Assembly (NCBI GenBank): GCA_016709875.1 | Contig: JADJLZ010000002.1 | Span: forward strand, 434,001-498,000 | Origin: Planctomycetota bacterium | Lineage (GTDB): Bacteria; Planctomycetota; UBA1135; GCA-002686595 | Direction of reading: 5' to 3' | Length of the DNA: 64,000 nt | Program-made: the position numbers and the translations under genes | In this document: piece by piece, positions 33,096-42,356 of the stretch | Layout: each line of letters begins with the position of its first letter | Position numbering within the stretch: position 1 is the stretch's first letter | The notes under the pieces: generated by a model | Told to the model about the DNA's origin: nothing | Databases searched by the model: none | What the model saw: only the letters and a program-made list of their open reading frames with translations

Positions 33096-35282
33096 ATGCT
33101 CTCCCTCGCCGCGCTCTTGTTGTCGCTCCCGCTCCCTGGCGGACTCGAAGAATTGCCCGTTCTCGCCGACGAGGCCGCGCCGCATTTTACGGGCGATTGG
33201 CTGGTCGAGACCCCGCAAATCCCCTGCAGCGTCTACCGCAGCGCCGACAAGCGCGAGCTCGTGCTCACCAACGGCGTCGCGCGGCGCGTGTTCACGCTCG
33301 TCCCCTACCCGGGCGATCCGCTGCGCTTCGGCATCGCGACCACCGCGATCGACGAGCTCGCGAGCGGGGAGTCCTTCGTGCGCGCGGTCGAGCCCGAGGC
33401 CGTGCTGCACATCGACGGCCGCGTGGTCCGGGTCGGAGGCCTGCTCGGCCAGACGGACCGCGCTTTCCTGCGTCCCACCGACGTCGCCGCGCTCGCGATC
33501 GATCCCGAGGCGCTGCCTCTGGTCGCGATCGACACCGGGCCGATCCCCGAGCGCCTCGCGTGGAAGCGCGTGCGCGCGTGCTCGGATCGGTCCTGGCCGC
33601 CGCGTGGACTGCGCCTCACCTTGACCTTCGCCGACGACCAAGGTCTGCGCGTGCAGGTGCAGCACGAGATCTACGAGGGCCTGCCGCTGTTCTCGAAGAC
33701 CGTCGTCGTCGACGCGAGCGCGACGGGCAATCCGGCGACTCTCGACATGCTCGAATGCGAGCGCCTCGCCGTCGTCGAGCCGCAGTCCTGCGTCGAGGAT
33801 CCCGCGCACTGGCTCGACTCGAACCTCTACGCCGAGAGCGAGATGGGCATGTTCGGCCAGGACCGCTGCACGGGCTTGCGCTGCGTGCGCTGGGAGACCG
33901 AGCCCGAGTTCACGACGCAGGTCAACTACGCGCTGAAGACGCCCTGTCGCCTCGTCTGCGGTCCGCCGGTCGGCCCAGGCGTCGCACTCGGGACGCTGCG
34001 CTCGCCGACGATCTTCGAGCTGCTGCACGACTCGCACGAGCGCGAGCGCCGCGGCCTCGAGAAGCGCCGCATGTACCGCACGATCGCTCCCTGGTGCACC
34101 GAGAACCCGATCCTGATGCACGCGCGCGACGCCAGCCCGGAGGCCGTCAAGCTCGCGATCGACCAGTGCAGCGCGGTCGGCTTCGAGATGCTGATCCTCT
34201 CCTTCGGAAGCGGCGTGGACATGGAGAGCGAGGATCCCGCCTACCTGGCGCAGATGAAGGAGCTCGCCGACTACGCGCATGCCAGGGACGTCGAGCTCGG
34301 CGGCTACTCGCTGCTCGCGAGCCGCTCGATCTCACCCGAGGACGACGTGATCGATCCAAAGTCGAGGCAGCCTGGCCACGCGATCTTCGGCAACTCGCCC
34401 TGCCTGGGCAGCCGCTGGGGCTCGAGTACTTCCGCAAAGCTCGGGAACTTCCTCGCCGCGACGGGCTTCGACGTGCTCGAGCACGACGGCTCCTACCCCG
34501 GCGACGTGTGCGCCTCGAGCACGCATCCTGGACACCAGGGACTGGCCGATTCGCAGTGGACACAGTGGCGCACGATCTGCGACTTCTACGCCGACTGCCG
34601 CGCGCGCGGCGTGTACTTGAACGTGCCCGACTGGTACTTCCTCGCCGGCTCGACGAAGAGCGCGATGGGCTACCGCGAGACCAACTGGTCGCTGCCGCGC
34701 GCCCAGCAGGTGCTGCACGGTCGCCAGAACCTCTACGACGGCACCTTCGAGAAGACGCCCAGCATGGGCTGGATGTTCGTGCCGCTGACCGAGTACCAGG
34801 CGGCGGCGCCGCGGCGACGATCGAGCCCCTTGAAGGAGCACCTCGACGCCTACGAGGCGCACCTCGCGAACAATTTCGGCGCCGGCGCGCAGGCGTGTTA
34901 TCGCGGGCCGCGCTTGTACGACAGCGACGAGACCAAGGCGCTCGTCATGCGTTGGGTCGCCTTCTACAAGCGCCACCGCGCGATCCTCGACGCCGACATC
35001 GTGCACCTGCGCCGCGCGGACGGGCGCGACTGGGATGGCTGGGTGCACGTCGATCCGACGGGCCGCGAGCGCGCGCTCGCGATGCTCTACAACCCGCTCG
35101 AGAAGCCGATTCGGCGCAAGCTCACGATCCCGCTGCACTACGCAGGCTTGAAGGAGAAGGCCAGCGTCGCGCAGGATGACGGCGCGGCGCGCGCAATCAC
35201 GCTGCGCGCCGACGAGTCGGCCGAGCTCGAGGTCGAGATCCCCGCCCGCGGCCGCACCTGGCTCGTGTTCCGGGCGCCTTGA
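33096..35282 (+). CDS. Secreted glycoside-hydrolase-like protein (GH36/alpha-galactosidase-like)
   Basis: This 728-residue exported protein has a short signal (MLSLAALLLSLPLPGG). The N-terminal half is a beta-sandwich of the kind seen in GH36/GH-D clan enzymes (ELVLTNGVARRVFTLVPYPG), and the central part looks like a TIM barrel (LIDQCSAVGFEMLILSFGSG-type strand, GFDVLEHDGSYPGDVCASS). D464 in the LEHDGSYPGD motif is a candidate catalytic nucleophile, and W/Y-rich segments follow. A C-terminal beta domain closes the protein (ERALAMLYNPLEKPIRRKL). It follows a sulfatase, a pairing common in polysaccharide-degrading loci. The family assignment is tentative because I cannot align it; other alpha-glycosidase families with the same fold are possible. 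Confidence 0.6.
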   Translation: MLSLAALLLSLPLPGGLEELPVLADEAAPHFTGDWLVETPQIPCSVYRSADKRELVLTNGVARRVFTLVPYPGDPLRFGIATTAIDELASGESFVRAVEPEAVLHIDGRVVRVGGLLGQTDRAFLRPTDVAALAIDPEALPLVAIDTGPIPERLAWKRVRACSDRSWPPRGLRLTLTFADDQGLRVQVQHEIYEGLPLFSKTVVVDASATGNPATLDMLECERLAVVEPQSCVEDPAHWLDSNLYAESEMGMFGQDRCTGLRCVRWETEPEFTTQVNYALKTPCRLVCGPPVGPGVALGTLRSPTIFELLHDSHERERRGLEKRRMYRTIAPWCTENPILMHARDASPEAVKLAIDQCSAVGFEMLILSFGSGVDMESEDPAYLAQMKELADYAHARDVELGGYSLLASRSISPEDDVIDPKSRQPGHAIFGNSPCLGSRWGSSTSAKLGNFLAATGFDVLEHDGSYPGDVCASSTHPGHQGLADSQWTQWRTICDFYADCRARGVYLNVPDWYFLAGSTKSAMGYRETNWSLPRAQQVLHGRQNLYDGTFEKTPSMGWMFVPLTEYQAAAPRRRSSPLKEHLDAYEAHLANNFGAGAQACYRGPRLYDSDETKALVMRWVAFYKRHRAILDADIVHLRRADGRDWDGWVHVDPTGRERALAMLYNPLEKPIRRKLTIPLHYAGLKEKASVAQDDGAARAITLRADESAELEVEIPARGRTWLVFRAP

Positions 35283-35356
35283 TCGGGCAATCGCTCCTCG
35301 GAACTGCTCCGAACTCGCCCGATGGGTAGCGGTCATCTGGTTGACGAGGATCTTCG

Positions 35357-35385
35357 TTGAGCAAAGGCAAAGCCAACTGTACTTT
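35357..35385 (+). promoter_or_regulatory. Candidate sigma-70-type promoter of the Fic gene
   Basis: TTGAGC (35357-35362), a 17-base spacer and TACTTT (35380-35385) form a good -35/-10 pair in a clearly AT-richer stretch. GCCAA (35372-35376) and TTGGC (35398-35402) flank the -10 as a short inverted repeat, a possible operator. A second box, TATCCT, lies at 35403-35408. Confidence 0.5.
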
Positions 35386-35402
35386 ACTCAAGATCCATTG
35401 GC

Positions 35403-35408
35403 TATCCT
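35403..35408 (+). promoter_or_regulatory. TATCCT box upstream of the Fic gene
   Basis: TATCCT ends 14 bases before the Fic ATG, with a GGAGG between. It is the same box seen just before several other genes in this region and an alternative to the promoter at 35357. Confidence 0.4.
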
Positions 35409-35422
35409 GGTGGAGGTCATCG

Positions 35423-36533
35423 ATGCAACCCTATGTCCCTGAGCAGGTTCCCTCCGTAGCACTCGACTGGAGCGCCCTCATCCCGAGGCTCGGGAGAGCC
35501 AACCGGGCGCTGGCGACCTACGCCGGGATCCTCGAGGCGATCCCCAACCAGGCTCTGCTGCTTGCCCCCCTGACAACTCAGGAGGCAGTGCTCTCCTCGA
35601 AGATCGAGGGGACCCAGGCAACCCTAGGTGACGTTTTGAAATTCGAGGCGGGCGAGAAGCCACGCCAACCCGGCCGCGAGGAGGACATCCACGACGTGCT
35701 CAACTACCGCAAGGCACTCCTGGCCGGGGAGAAGCAGGTCGGGCGGCGGCCCTTCAGCCTGCAGATCCTGCGAGGGATGCACGGGGGTGCTGTTGCAAGG
35801 CGTGCGGAGAAGACAAGGAGCCCGGCCGGTTCCGAACGAGGCAGAACTGGATCGGCACCAAGCGGTGCCCGATCGAGGAAGCGAGCTTCATTCCGCCGCC
35901 ACCCGAGATCGTCGTCGAACACCTGGAAGCGTTGGAGCGGTACTACCACTCCGACCAACCGGATGCGCTCGCGCAGCTCGCGTGGTCCATGCCCAGTTCG
36001 AGATCATCCACCCGTTCTTGGATGGGAACGGAAGGCTCGGCCGCATGCTGATCCCACTCTTCCTGTACGAGAAGAAGCTGCTTAGGCGACCGACGTTCTA
36101 CCTGTCTGCCTGGCTCGAGTCGCATCGGGATCAGTATGTCCAGCGACTGCGCGCCCTGTGCGACGGCGGAGCTGCGTGGACAGCGTGGTGCGAGTTCTTC
36201 CTCCAGGGTGTGGAGGAGCAGGCGGTCAAGAACGCGCAGATCGTTAGGGCGATCCTGGAACTCTACGATCGCCTCAAGCTGCAGGTACTTGGTCTGACGC
36301 ACTCGCAGTACGCCGTACCGCTGCTCGACCAGGCATTTCGAAGGCCGGTCTTCCAGAGCGGACACCTGAAGTTCGGAGATCGATCCCCAAGCAAGCCCGC
36401 GGTCGCAAACCTGTTGCGGGCGCTGAAGAAGGGCAAGGTTCTGAAGGTGATCCGTGAGGGATCGGGCCGTCGGCCGACCGTGTACGCGCTGGCTGAACTG
36501 ATCAACGTGTGTGAGGGCAAGAGGGTGCTGTAG
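35423..36533 (+). pseudogene. Fic family protein, broken by three frame shifts
   Basis: Fic domain proteins transfer AMP or similar groups to target proteins. Read with frame corrections this locus gives about 370 residues. The Fic_N region has SALIPRLGRANRALATYAGI and EAVLSSKIEGTQ, which carries the inhibitory-helix-like SxxxEGT. The Fic core has HPFLDGNGRLGR intact near 36010. A C-terminal winged-helix-like region ends in GRRPTVYALAELINV. The frame changes occur at about 35783-35787 (a five-G run), 35805-35809 and 35977-35985. No internal stop or other decay is seen inside any segment, so sequence errors are as likely as a true pseudogene. The ATG at 35423 has GGAGG upstream. The region is less GC-rich than its neighbours, suggesting transfer. 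Confidence 0.8.
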
Positions 36534-36563
36534 CCGTCCGGGACTCGACCGGCCTCGTCCGCG

Positions 36564-36569
36564 TACCAT
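36564..36569 (+). promoter_or_regulatory. TACCAT -10-like box before the ThrE-type gene
   Basis: TACCAT ends 8 bases before the ATG at 36578, within the 44-base gap after the Fic gene. Its position fits a leaderless or very short-leader transcript. Confidence 0.45.
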
Positions 36570-36577
36570 TCGGCAGG

Positions 36578-37827
36578 ATGCCGGATCCGCAGAGAACCAC
36601 CCGCAGCGCCGCGATCGACTTCGTGCTCGAGCTCGGCCGCGCGCTGCACATCCAAGGCGCCTCCTCGCCCGAGATCGAGTACTCCATGACGCTCGCCGCG
36701 CGCAAGCTCGCGCTCGCGGGCGAGTTCTTCGCCACGCCGACCTCGATCTTCGCCTCGTTCCTGGCCGAGAGCGAGAGCTCCGCGAGCGCCTCGACCACGC
36801 ACCTCCTGCGCGTCGCCGGCGGCACCGACCTCGCGAAGCGCGCGCGTGGACGAGATCCTGCGCGACGTGCTCGCAAGGCGCCTCGATGCTGAGGAAGGCC
36901 GCGTGCTGCTCGCCGCCGTCGCCGCCGACCCGCCGCACTGGCCGCGCGCTGGTGCTCCTGTGCTCCGCGCTGATCGCCGCGGCCGCGCGCTTCTTCGGCC
37001 TCGACGCCTTCGAGATCGCGCTCGCCGGCGGCGTCGGCCTGCGGTCGAACTGCTCGCGCTCGTCGCGCAGCACTCCGCGCGCCTGAAGCGCGGCTTCCTG
37101 CCGCTGGCCACCTTCCTCGCCGCAGCGATCGTGGCGCTCGCCTCGGGCCTGCGCGGCGAGCCGACGCCGCTGCAGGTCGTCGTCGCCGGCGTGATCACGC
37201 TCCTGCCGGGCCTGCGCATCACGACCGCGATGATCGAGCTCGCGCTCGACCACCTCGCGGCCGGCACGGCGCGCTTCTTCGGCTCGATCGTCGCGCTGAT
37301 CGCGATGCTCTTCGGCGCCGCGCTCGGCGCGCAGCTCGGCGAGCTCTTCCCCGACACGGTGCCGATCGCCGCGATCGAGAGCGCGCGCCGCAGGTCCCGG
37401 GCTGGACGCTCTACCTCGCGCTGCTCGTGGCGCCGCTGTGCTTCGGCGTGCTCTTCCGCGCGCGGCCGCGCGACCTGGGGTGGATCCTCGTCTCGAGCGC
37501 GCTGGCTTCTTCGGCGCGCAGCTGGGCGCGCACGTGCTCGGCAGCGGCCTGGAGGCGGCGGTCGGCGGTTTGATGGTCGGCCTGGCGAGCAACGTCTACG
37601 CGCGCCTCTTCGACCGCCCCGCGGTGACGACGATGATCCCGGGCATCCTGCTGCTCGTCCCCGGGAGCATCGGCTTCCGCAGCCTGTTCAACCTGCTCGA
37701 GCGCGACGTGCTGAGCGGCGTCGAGACCGCCTTCCGCGTCGCGCTGGTCGGCATCTCGATCGTCGCGGGCCTGTTCGTCGCGAACGTGCTCGTGCGGCCG
37801 CGGAAGTTCGATCAGTTCGAGGGCTGA
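36578..37827 (+). pseudogene. ThrE-type threonine/serine exporter, frameshifted
   Basis: ThrE proteins are inner-membrane exporters with an N-terminal cytoplasmic ThrE domain and ten helices. The pieces lie in order across three frames. First comes FVLELGRALHIQGASSPEIE (N-terminus), then DEILRDVLARRLDAEEGRVL, the helices ALVLLCSALIAAAARFFGL and VVVAGVITLLPGLRITTAM, and a region with VPGWTLYLALLVAPLCFGVL. Last is FFGAQLGAHVLGSGLEAAV and TTMIPGILLLVPGSIGFRSL. At least five frame changes are needed, near 36840, 36945, 37042, 37385 and 37507. Corrected length would be about 416 residues, normal for the family. Preservation of every helix argues for recent events or sequencing error over long decay. 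Confidence 0.75.
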
Positions 37828-37834
37828 GGCGGCG

Positions 37835-39429
37835 CTACAGCTTCCCCTTCAGCCCCGCGAAGTCCTTCGGCACCCACGTCGCGCGGAACAGCGCGTTCGC
37901 CGGTGCATGCCCGCCCGTCTTCGAGGGCTCGATGTCGCCTCCCAGCGGGCTCCAGAAGTCCCACACGATCTTCCCCTCGCGGTTGACCTCGAAGGCACGG
38001 CCCTTCACGCCTTCGCACACGAGCGTGTCGCCGTTCGGAAGCCGCTGCGCGCCCGAGATGAAGGGCGAGAAGAACTTCTCCGGCTCCGAGTAGCTCCAGA
38101 CCAGCTGCGCGGGTCCGAAGGCCTTCCCCGCCTCGCGCTGGAAGCCCGCCCTCGAGTCGAAAGGCAGCGCGATCTCGTCCACGCTCGAGTACTCGTTGCC
38201 CGGCCGCTCCGCGCCGTTGTTGTAGACGAGCAGGTGCAGCTCGCCCTTCGTCGCGCCCGGCAGCCACTGCACGTTGTGCTGGTAGAAGAGCTTGCGATCG
38301 GTCGCCGCCCCCAGGCCGTAGTTGCGCGGGTTTCCGTAGCGGTAGAGCAGCGCGCCGCCTTGCTGGCGTTTGCCGCCCTGCGTGCTCGCGGCCTCGGCGG
38401 TGCTGGTCGAGTGGTCGATCACGAACACCTCGTTCATGTGCGGCGAGCTGAGCACGATCAGGTCCTCGCCCGGGAGGTAGTCGACCGCATTCATGTGCAT
38501 CCAGTCGGCCTCGATCTTCGGGCCCTTGGGCGCGGGGGAACATCGGCGGCCTTGTCGGCGCCCACCTTCGCGTCCGCGGGCTTCGCATCCGCGGGCTTTT
38601 TCGCACCCTTCTTGGGCTTGTCGTCGTCGTCGCCGCCCGCGTAGCCCAGGCGCTTCATCTCGCGCTCGAGCTTTTCCTGCTTGGCTCGATCCTCTTCCGA
38701 CTGCTCCTTGGGCAGGTAGCGACAGTCGAAGTTGATGTCGATGCTGCCCAGGTGCTCCTCGAGCTTCCCGTAGCTGGGCTTCTGCGCGTCCTGGTCCTGC
38801 ACGAGGTGGTCCCAGCTGCGCCACATCCACACGACCGAGCCGCCGACCGGTCGCGAGGGCTGGATTTCGAGCAGCGCGTCGCACCACAGCCCCTCTTCGT
38901 TGACCAGATCGCTCATGCGGCCGTGCGCGATCGCCTCCGCTTTCGAGTGGTACTCCCAGGCGATCATCAACAAGTTGCCGTTCGGCAACAGGTGGACGTC
39001 GTGGTGCTGCGTGAGCAGGTCGTCGTCGAGATTGAAGTTCCACACGACCTTGCCGTCCCAGTCGAGCTCCTGGATCCGGCCTCCGATGCCGCCGCCGTGG
39101 AAGCGCGGGTTGGGATCGACCTGGCCACAGCGCAGCAGGTTGCCGTTCGGGAGGAAGTAGGTCGCCGCTCCCGGCGCGTTGCTCGTCTTCCAGTCGTGCG
39201 CGACCTTCCCGTCGAGATCGACCAGACTGATCGTCTTCGAATTGAGCGGCGCGAGCAGCACGTAGCCCTCGAGTGCGCTCGACTCCCTCACGCTCACACC
39301 GCGCACCTCGTCGGGCTTGGGAAAACCCTTGGGCAGCGCTTTCGGCGCCTCGGGCTGCGCGTCGGCGGGTTTCGGCGCGGGATCCTGCGCCAGGAGGAGA
39401 CAGAGAAGCAGAGCGGAGAGGAGCGGCAT
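37835..39429 (-). pseudogene. Arylsulfotransferase-like (ASST) protein with one frame shift
   Basis: This is a secreted beta-propeller protein of the arylsulfotransferase family. A signal (MPLLSALLLCLLLAQDPAPK) is followed by repeated propeller blades: SLVDLDGKVAHDW, ATYFLPNGNLLRC, IQELDWDGKVVWNF and HHDVHLLPNGNLLMIAWE. After a break, the second part has WMHMNAVDYLPGEDLIVLSS, NVQWLPGATKGELHLLVYNN, RLPNGDTLVCEG and GKIVWDFWSP. The frame changes in a five-C run (plus strand 38535-38539), within a Lys/Ala/Asp-rich low-complexity insertion (about 38530-38680). One extra base restores a protein of about 530 residues. It ends 8 bases from the convergent ThrE gene and follows the ATP-grasp gene on the same strand. 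Confidence 0.78.
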
Positions 39430-39433
39430 ACGC

Positions 39434-39439
39434 ACAGTA
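39434..39439 (-). promoter_or_regulatory. TACTGT box 4 bases before the ASST start
   Basis: On the minus strand TACTGT ends 4 bases before the ATG at 39429, with no room for a ribosome-binding site. If real, the start codon would lie at or even slightly before the usual transcription start distance, so this is the weakest of the boxes. Confidence 0.35.
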
Positions 39440-39470
39440 TGTCGCGCCTCGCGCGCGAATTCTCGCGGAT

Positions 39471-40691
39471 CTAGCGCGCCTTGACCTTCAGCGTCTCGCC
39501 TACCGCGCTCATCATCCGACACAGCGCGTCGTAATCGGTGTGCTTCATGCGCACCCAGGCGTTGGCCATGTAGCCCGCCTCCACGCCCTGCGTCGGCGTG
39601 CCGACCGGCGGGAGGTGTGCATCGATCACGTGCGGGCCGAAGCGCTGCTGCAGCTGCTCGGCACCCTCGTAGCCGGCGATCGTGCCGTCCTTGTCGGGCC
39701 GCAGCGCGATCATGCCGGTCGAGTACCGGCGCGAAGGCTTCGAGTCCGTCTGCCCGTGCACGATCGCCTTGGCCCACTCGACATAGATGTCGAAGTCGTT
39801 CGCGGCGCTGTACAGGTCCCACACGCGCACGCCGGGCGGGCGGCAGCCGATCTCGCTGAACTTGAGGCCCTTGGGCCCGAAGAACCACTCCATGTGCGTC
39901 GCCGAGGTGCCGATGCCGAGCGCCGTGATGACCTTCTGGCCCATCTCGCGCACTTCGCGGTAGGTCTCCGCCTCGATGCGGTTCGTGCACACGATCTGCG
40001 GCGAGATCCAGCGCGTGCGCATGGCCTCGAGGACGTTGGGGAAGTAGTGGCAGGCGAAGTCGTGCACCACGCGGCCCTCGATCGAGAGCGTGTCGTAGAA
40101 GCCCTCGTGGCCTTCGATGAACTCCTCGACGGCGACGTTGCGGCCGCCCTCGAGGCCGCAGGCGGAGATCGCGCGCTCGAGCTCGTCCTTGTTCGAGGCC
40201 TTGTGCGTGCCCGAGGCTCCCGCGCCGTCGCGCGGCTTCAAGATCACTGGGTAGCCGACGCGCTCGGCGAACTCGCGCGCTTCCTCTGCGTTGTCCGTTC
40301 CGATCGACTGCGCGCAGGCGATGCCCGCTTCGCGCAGCACCTCCTTCATCGCGGGCTTGTCGCGGCACAGGAAGGCCGTGCGCGTGCTCGTGCCGGGGAT
40401 GCTGCACAGCTCGCGCACCTTGGCGGCGGCCAGGATGTGCGCCTCGACGCTCGTCTCGAGCCGATCGACCCACTCGCGCGCCTGGCAGCGCTTGACCGCC
40501 TGCAGCAGCGCGCTCTCGTCGACCACCGAGCGCACCTGCTCGTAGTGCGTCATCCAGCCCTTGAGCTCGCTGTCGAGCGCTGCGAGCGGCGTCTCGCCGA
40601 TGCCGGTGACGCGCGCGCCGACCGCGTGCAGCGCGCGCACGAATTCGCGCTGGTTGCGCGGGAAGAAGGGCTCGACGAAGAGGACGTTCAT
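39471..40691 (-). CDS. ATP-grasp carboxylate-amine ligase 1
   Basis: ATP-grasp enzymes activate a carboxylate as acyl-phosphate and join it to an amine or thiol. The 406-residue product has a Rossmann-like N-terminal domain (MNVLFVEPFFPRNQREFVRA), the ATP-binding lysine in GYPVILKPRDGAGASGT (about 175), the hinge AVEEFIEGHEGFYDT and the metal site ATHMEWFFGPKGLKFSEIG. These features resemble L-amino-acid ligases and carnosine-synthase-like proteins. It shares the THMEWF..PKG..(S)E motif with two other ligases at 43047 and 44516. It lies between glgA and an arylsulfotransferase-like gene, all on the minus strand; the 10-base gap to glgA suggests co-transcription. Substrates are unknown. Confidence 0.85.
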   Translation of the reverse strand: MNVLFVEPFFPRNQREFVRALHAVGARVTGIGETPLAALDSELKGWMTHYEQVRSVVDESALLQAVKRCQAREWVDRLETSVEAHILAAAKVRELCSIPGTSTRTAFLCRDKPAMKEVLREAGIACAQSIGTDNAEEAREFAERVGYPVILKPRDGAGASGTHKASNKDELERAISACGLEGGRNVAVEEFIEGHEGFYDTLSIEGRVVHDFACHYFPNVLEAMRTRWISPQIVCTNRIEAETYREVREMGQKVITALGIGTSATHMEWFFGPKGLKFSEIGCRPPGVRVWDLYSAANDFDIYVEWAKAIVHGQTDSKPSRRYSTGMIALRPDKDGTIAGYEGAEQLQQRFGPHVIDAHLPPVGTPTQGVEAGYMANAWVRMKHTDYDALCRMMSAVGETLKVKAR

Positions 40692-40701
40692 CGCGCGCGG
40701 C

Positions 40702-42324
40702 TCACTTGCGGTTCTTGCCGCGCTTCCCCGCCTTTTCGGCGGCGAGTTCGCGTGCGCTGCGCATCAGTGTCTTCGCGAGCGGCACGATCGTGGTCGTCTT
40801 GGGCGCGGGCGGCTCGCCCAGGCCGGTGTAGGCGGTGCTCGACCCGCCGGCGCTCGCGCGGCTCTCGGCCGGCGCGAGGCGGCGGTAGAGATCGATGTAC
40901 TCCTCGCCCTGGTGGTCCCAGGAGAAGTCGCGCTCCATGCCGTTGCGCTGCAACACCTGCCAGCCGCTACGGTCCTTCCAGCACTCCAGCGCGTAGCGGA
41001 TCGTGTTGAGCAGCGCGTCGGGCGTGAATTCGCCGAAGAGGAAGCCCGTCCCGCTGCGCGCCTTCGGATCCCACGGCTCGACCGTGTCGGCGAGGCCGCC
41101 GGTCCTGCGCACGATCGGCACCGTGCCGTACTTCTGCGAGTACATCTGGTTCAGACCGCAGGGCTCGTAGCGCGAGGGCATCAGGAACATGTCCGTGCCG
41201 GCTTCGATGTGGTGCGCGAGGTCTTCCTTGTAGCCGCGGTCGTAGGCGACCTTGCCCGGGAAGGTCTCCTGCAGCCAGCGGAAGTAGTTCTCGTACTTCT
41301 CCTCGCCGCTGCCGAGCACGAAAAGCCGCATGTTCTCGCGGTGCAGCAGCACGGTCAGGATCTCGGCCAGGAGGTCGAAGCCCTTCTGGAAGGTCAGACG
41401 CGAGACGATGCCGAAGGCCGGCGCCTCGAGGTCGGGCTGCATGCCGAAGCGCTTCATCAACGCCTCCTTGCAGCGCAGCTTGCCCGTCATGTCCTTTTGC
41501 GAGTAGTTGTGCGGGATCAGCACGTCGTCGCGCGGGTTCCAGTCCTCGTAGTCGACGCCGTTGACGATGCCGGTGATCGAGTCGGCGCGCTGGCGCAGGA
41601 GCGGCGCGAGGCCCATGCCGAGCTCGTCGCCCTGGATCTCCTGCGCGTAGGTGCGCGAGACCGTCGTGATCGCGTCGGCGTAGATCAGGCCGGTCTTGAG
41701 GAAGTTGATGCGGTTCTCGGAGAGGTCCTCCTGCCAGAGCAGGTGGCGCTCGTTTTCCAGGCCCAGCGCCGGGATCACGTCGGCGGAGAACGTGCCCTGG
41801 TAGCCGATGTTGTGGATCGTGAGCACCGTGCGCGTGTTCTGGAACAGGCGGTCCCAGCCGTAGCTCGCGCGCAGGTAGATCGGCACGAGGCTCGCGTGCC
41901 AGTCATTGCAGTGCAGGACGTCGGGCGACCACTGCGTCTGCTGGCAGATCGCGAAGGCCGCGCGCGCGAGCATCGCAAAGCGCAGGTGCTCGTCCCCGTC
42001 CTGCGTATAGATGCCCTCGCGCTCGTACAGTTCGGGGCAGCGCACCAGCCAGAGCTTCGCGGCGGAGCGCGGCAGCTGCAGCGTCGAGACCGAGAACCAG
42101 TACGTGCGGTTGTTGAGCCGCACCGGCACGTCCTGCGCCTCGGTCACGGGATAGAACTCGTAGCCGCCGTTCTTGATGCGCGAGTACATCGGCACGACGA
42201 TGCGCACGTCGTGCCCGCGCTTTCCGAGGAAGCGCCCGAGCGCGGCCACGACGTCGGCGAGGCCTCCGGTCTTGGCGAAGGGCGTGCACTCCGAGGAGAC
42301 GAGGCAGATCTTGAGAGGGCGCAT
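40702..42324 (-). CDS. glgA: Glycogen synthase GlgA
   Basis: GlgA extends alpha-1,4-glucan from ADP-glucose. The 540-residue product begins KICLVSSECTPFAKTGGLAD, which includes the KTGGL ADP-glucose-binding motif (K18). It has VLHCNDWHASLVPIYLR, TVLTIHNIGYQG, the C-terminal GT-B donor site SRYEPCGLNQMYSQKYGTVP and RRTGGLADTV. A disordered Ser/Ala/Lys-rich tail of about 50 residues extends beyond the normal end. The ATG at 42324 is chosen from the family start; upstream in-frame sequence is antisense to other genes. A TAGAAT box lies 13 bases before it with no Shine-Dalgarno. Its partner glgC is at the right end of the window, 20 kb away. Confidence 0.95.
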   Translation of the reverse strand: MRPLKICLVSSECTPFAKTGGLADVVAALGRFLGKRGHDVRIVVPMYSRIKNGGYEFYPVTEAQDVPVRLNNRTYWFSVSTLQLPRSAAKLWLVRCPELYEREGIYTQDGDEHLRFAMLARAAFAICQQTQWSPDVLHCNDWHASLVPIYLRASYGWDRLFQNTRTVLTIHNIGYQGTFSADVIPALGLENERHLLWQEDLSENRINFLKTGLIYADAITTVSRTYAQEIQGDELGMGLAPLLRQRADSITGIVNGVDYEDWNPRDDVLIPHNYSQKDMTGKLRCKEALMKRFGMQPDLEAPAFGIVSRLTFQKGFDLLAEILTVLLHRENMRLFVLGSGEEKYENYFRWLQETFPGKVAYDRGYKEDLAHHIEAGTDMFLMPSRYEPCGLNQMYSQKYGTVPIVRRTGGLADTVEPWDPKARSGTGFLFGEFTPDALLNTIRYALECWKDRSGWQVLQRNGMERDFSWDHQGEEYIDLYRRLAPAESRASAGGSSTAYTGLGEPPAPKTTTIVPLAKTLMRSARELAAEKAGKRGKNRK

Positions 42325-42337
42325 GGCGGGGAGCGCG

Positions 42338-42343
42338 ATTCTA
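42338..42343 (-). promoter_or_regulatory. TAGAAT -10-like box before glgA
   Basis: TAGAAT on the minus strand ends 13 bases before the glgA ATG; the bases between are C-rich and lack a ribosome-binding site, which fits a very short leader. Confidence 0.5.
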
Positions 42344-42356
42344 CCGCGCCGCCCGT

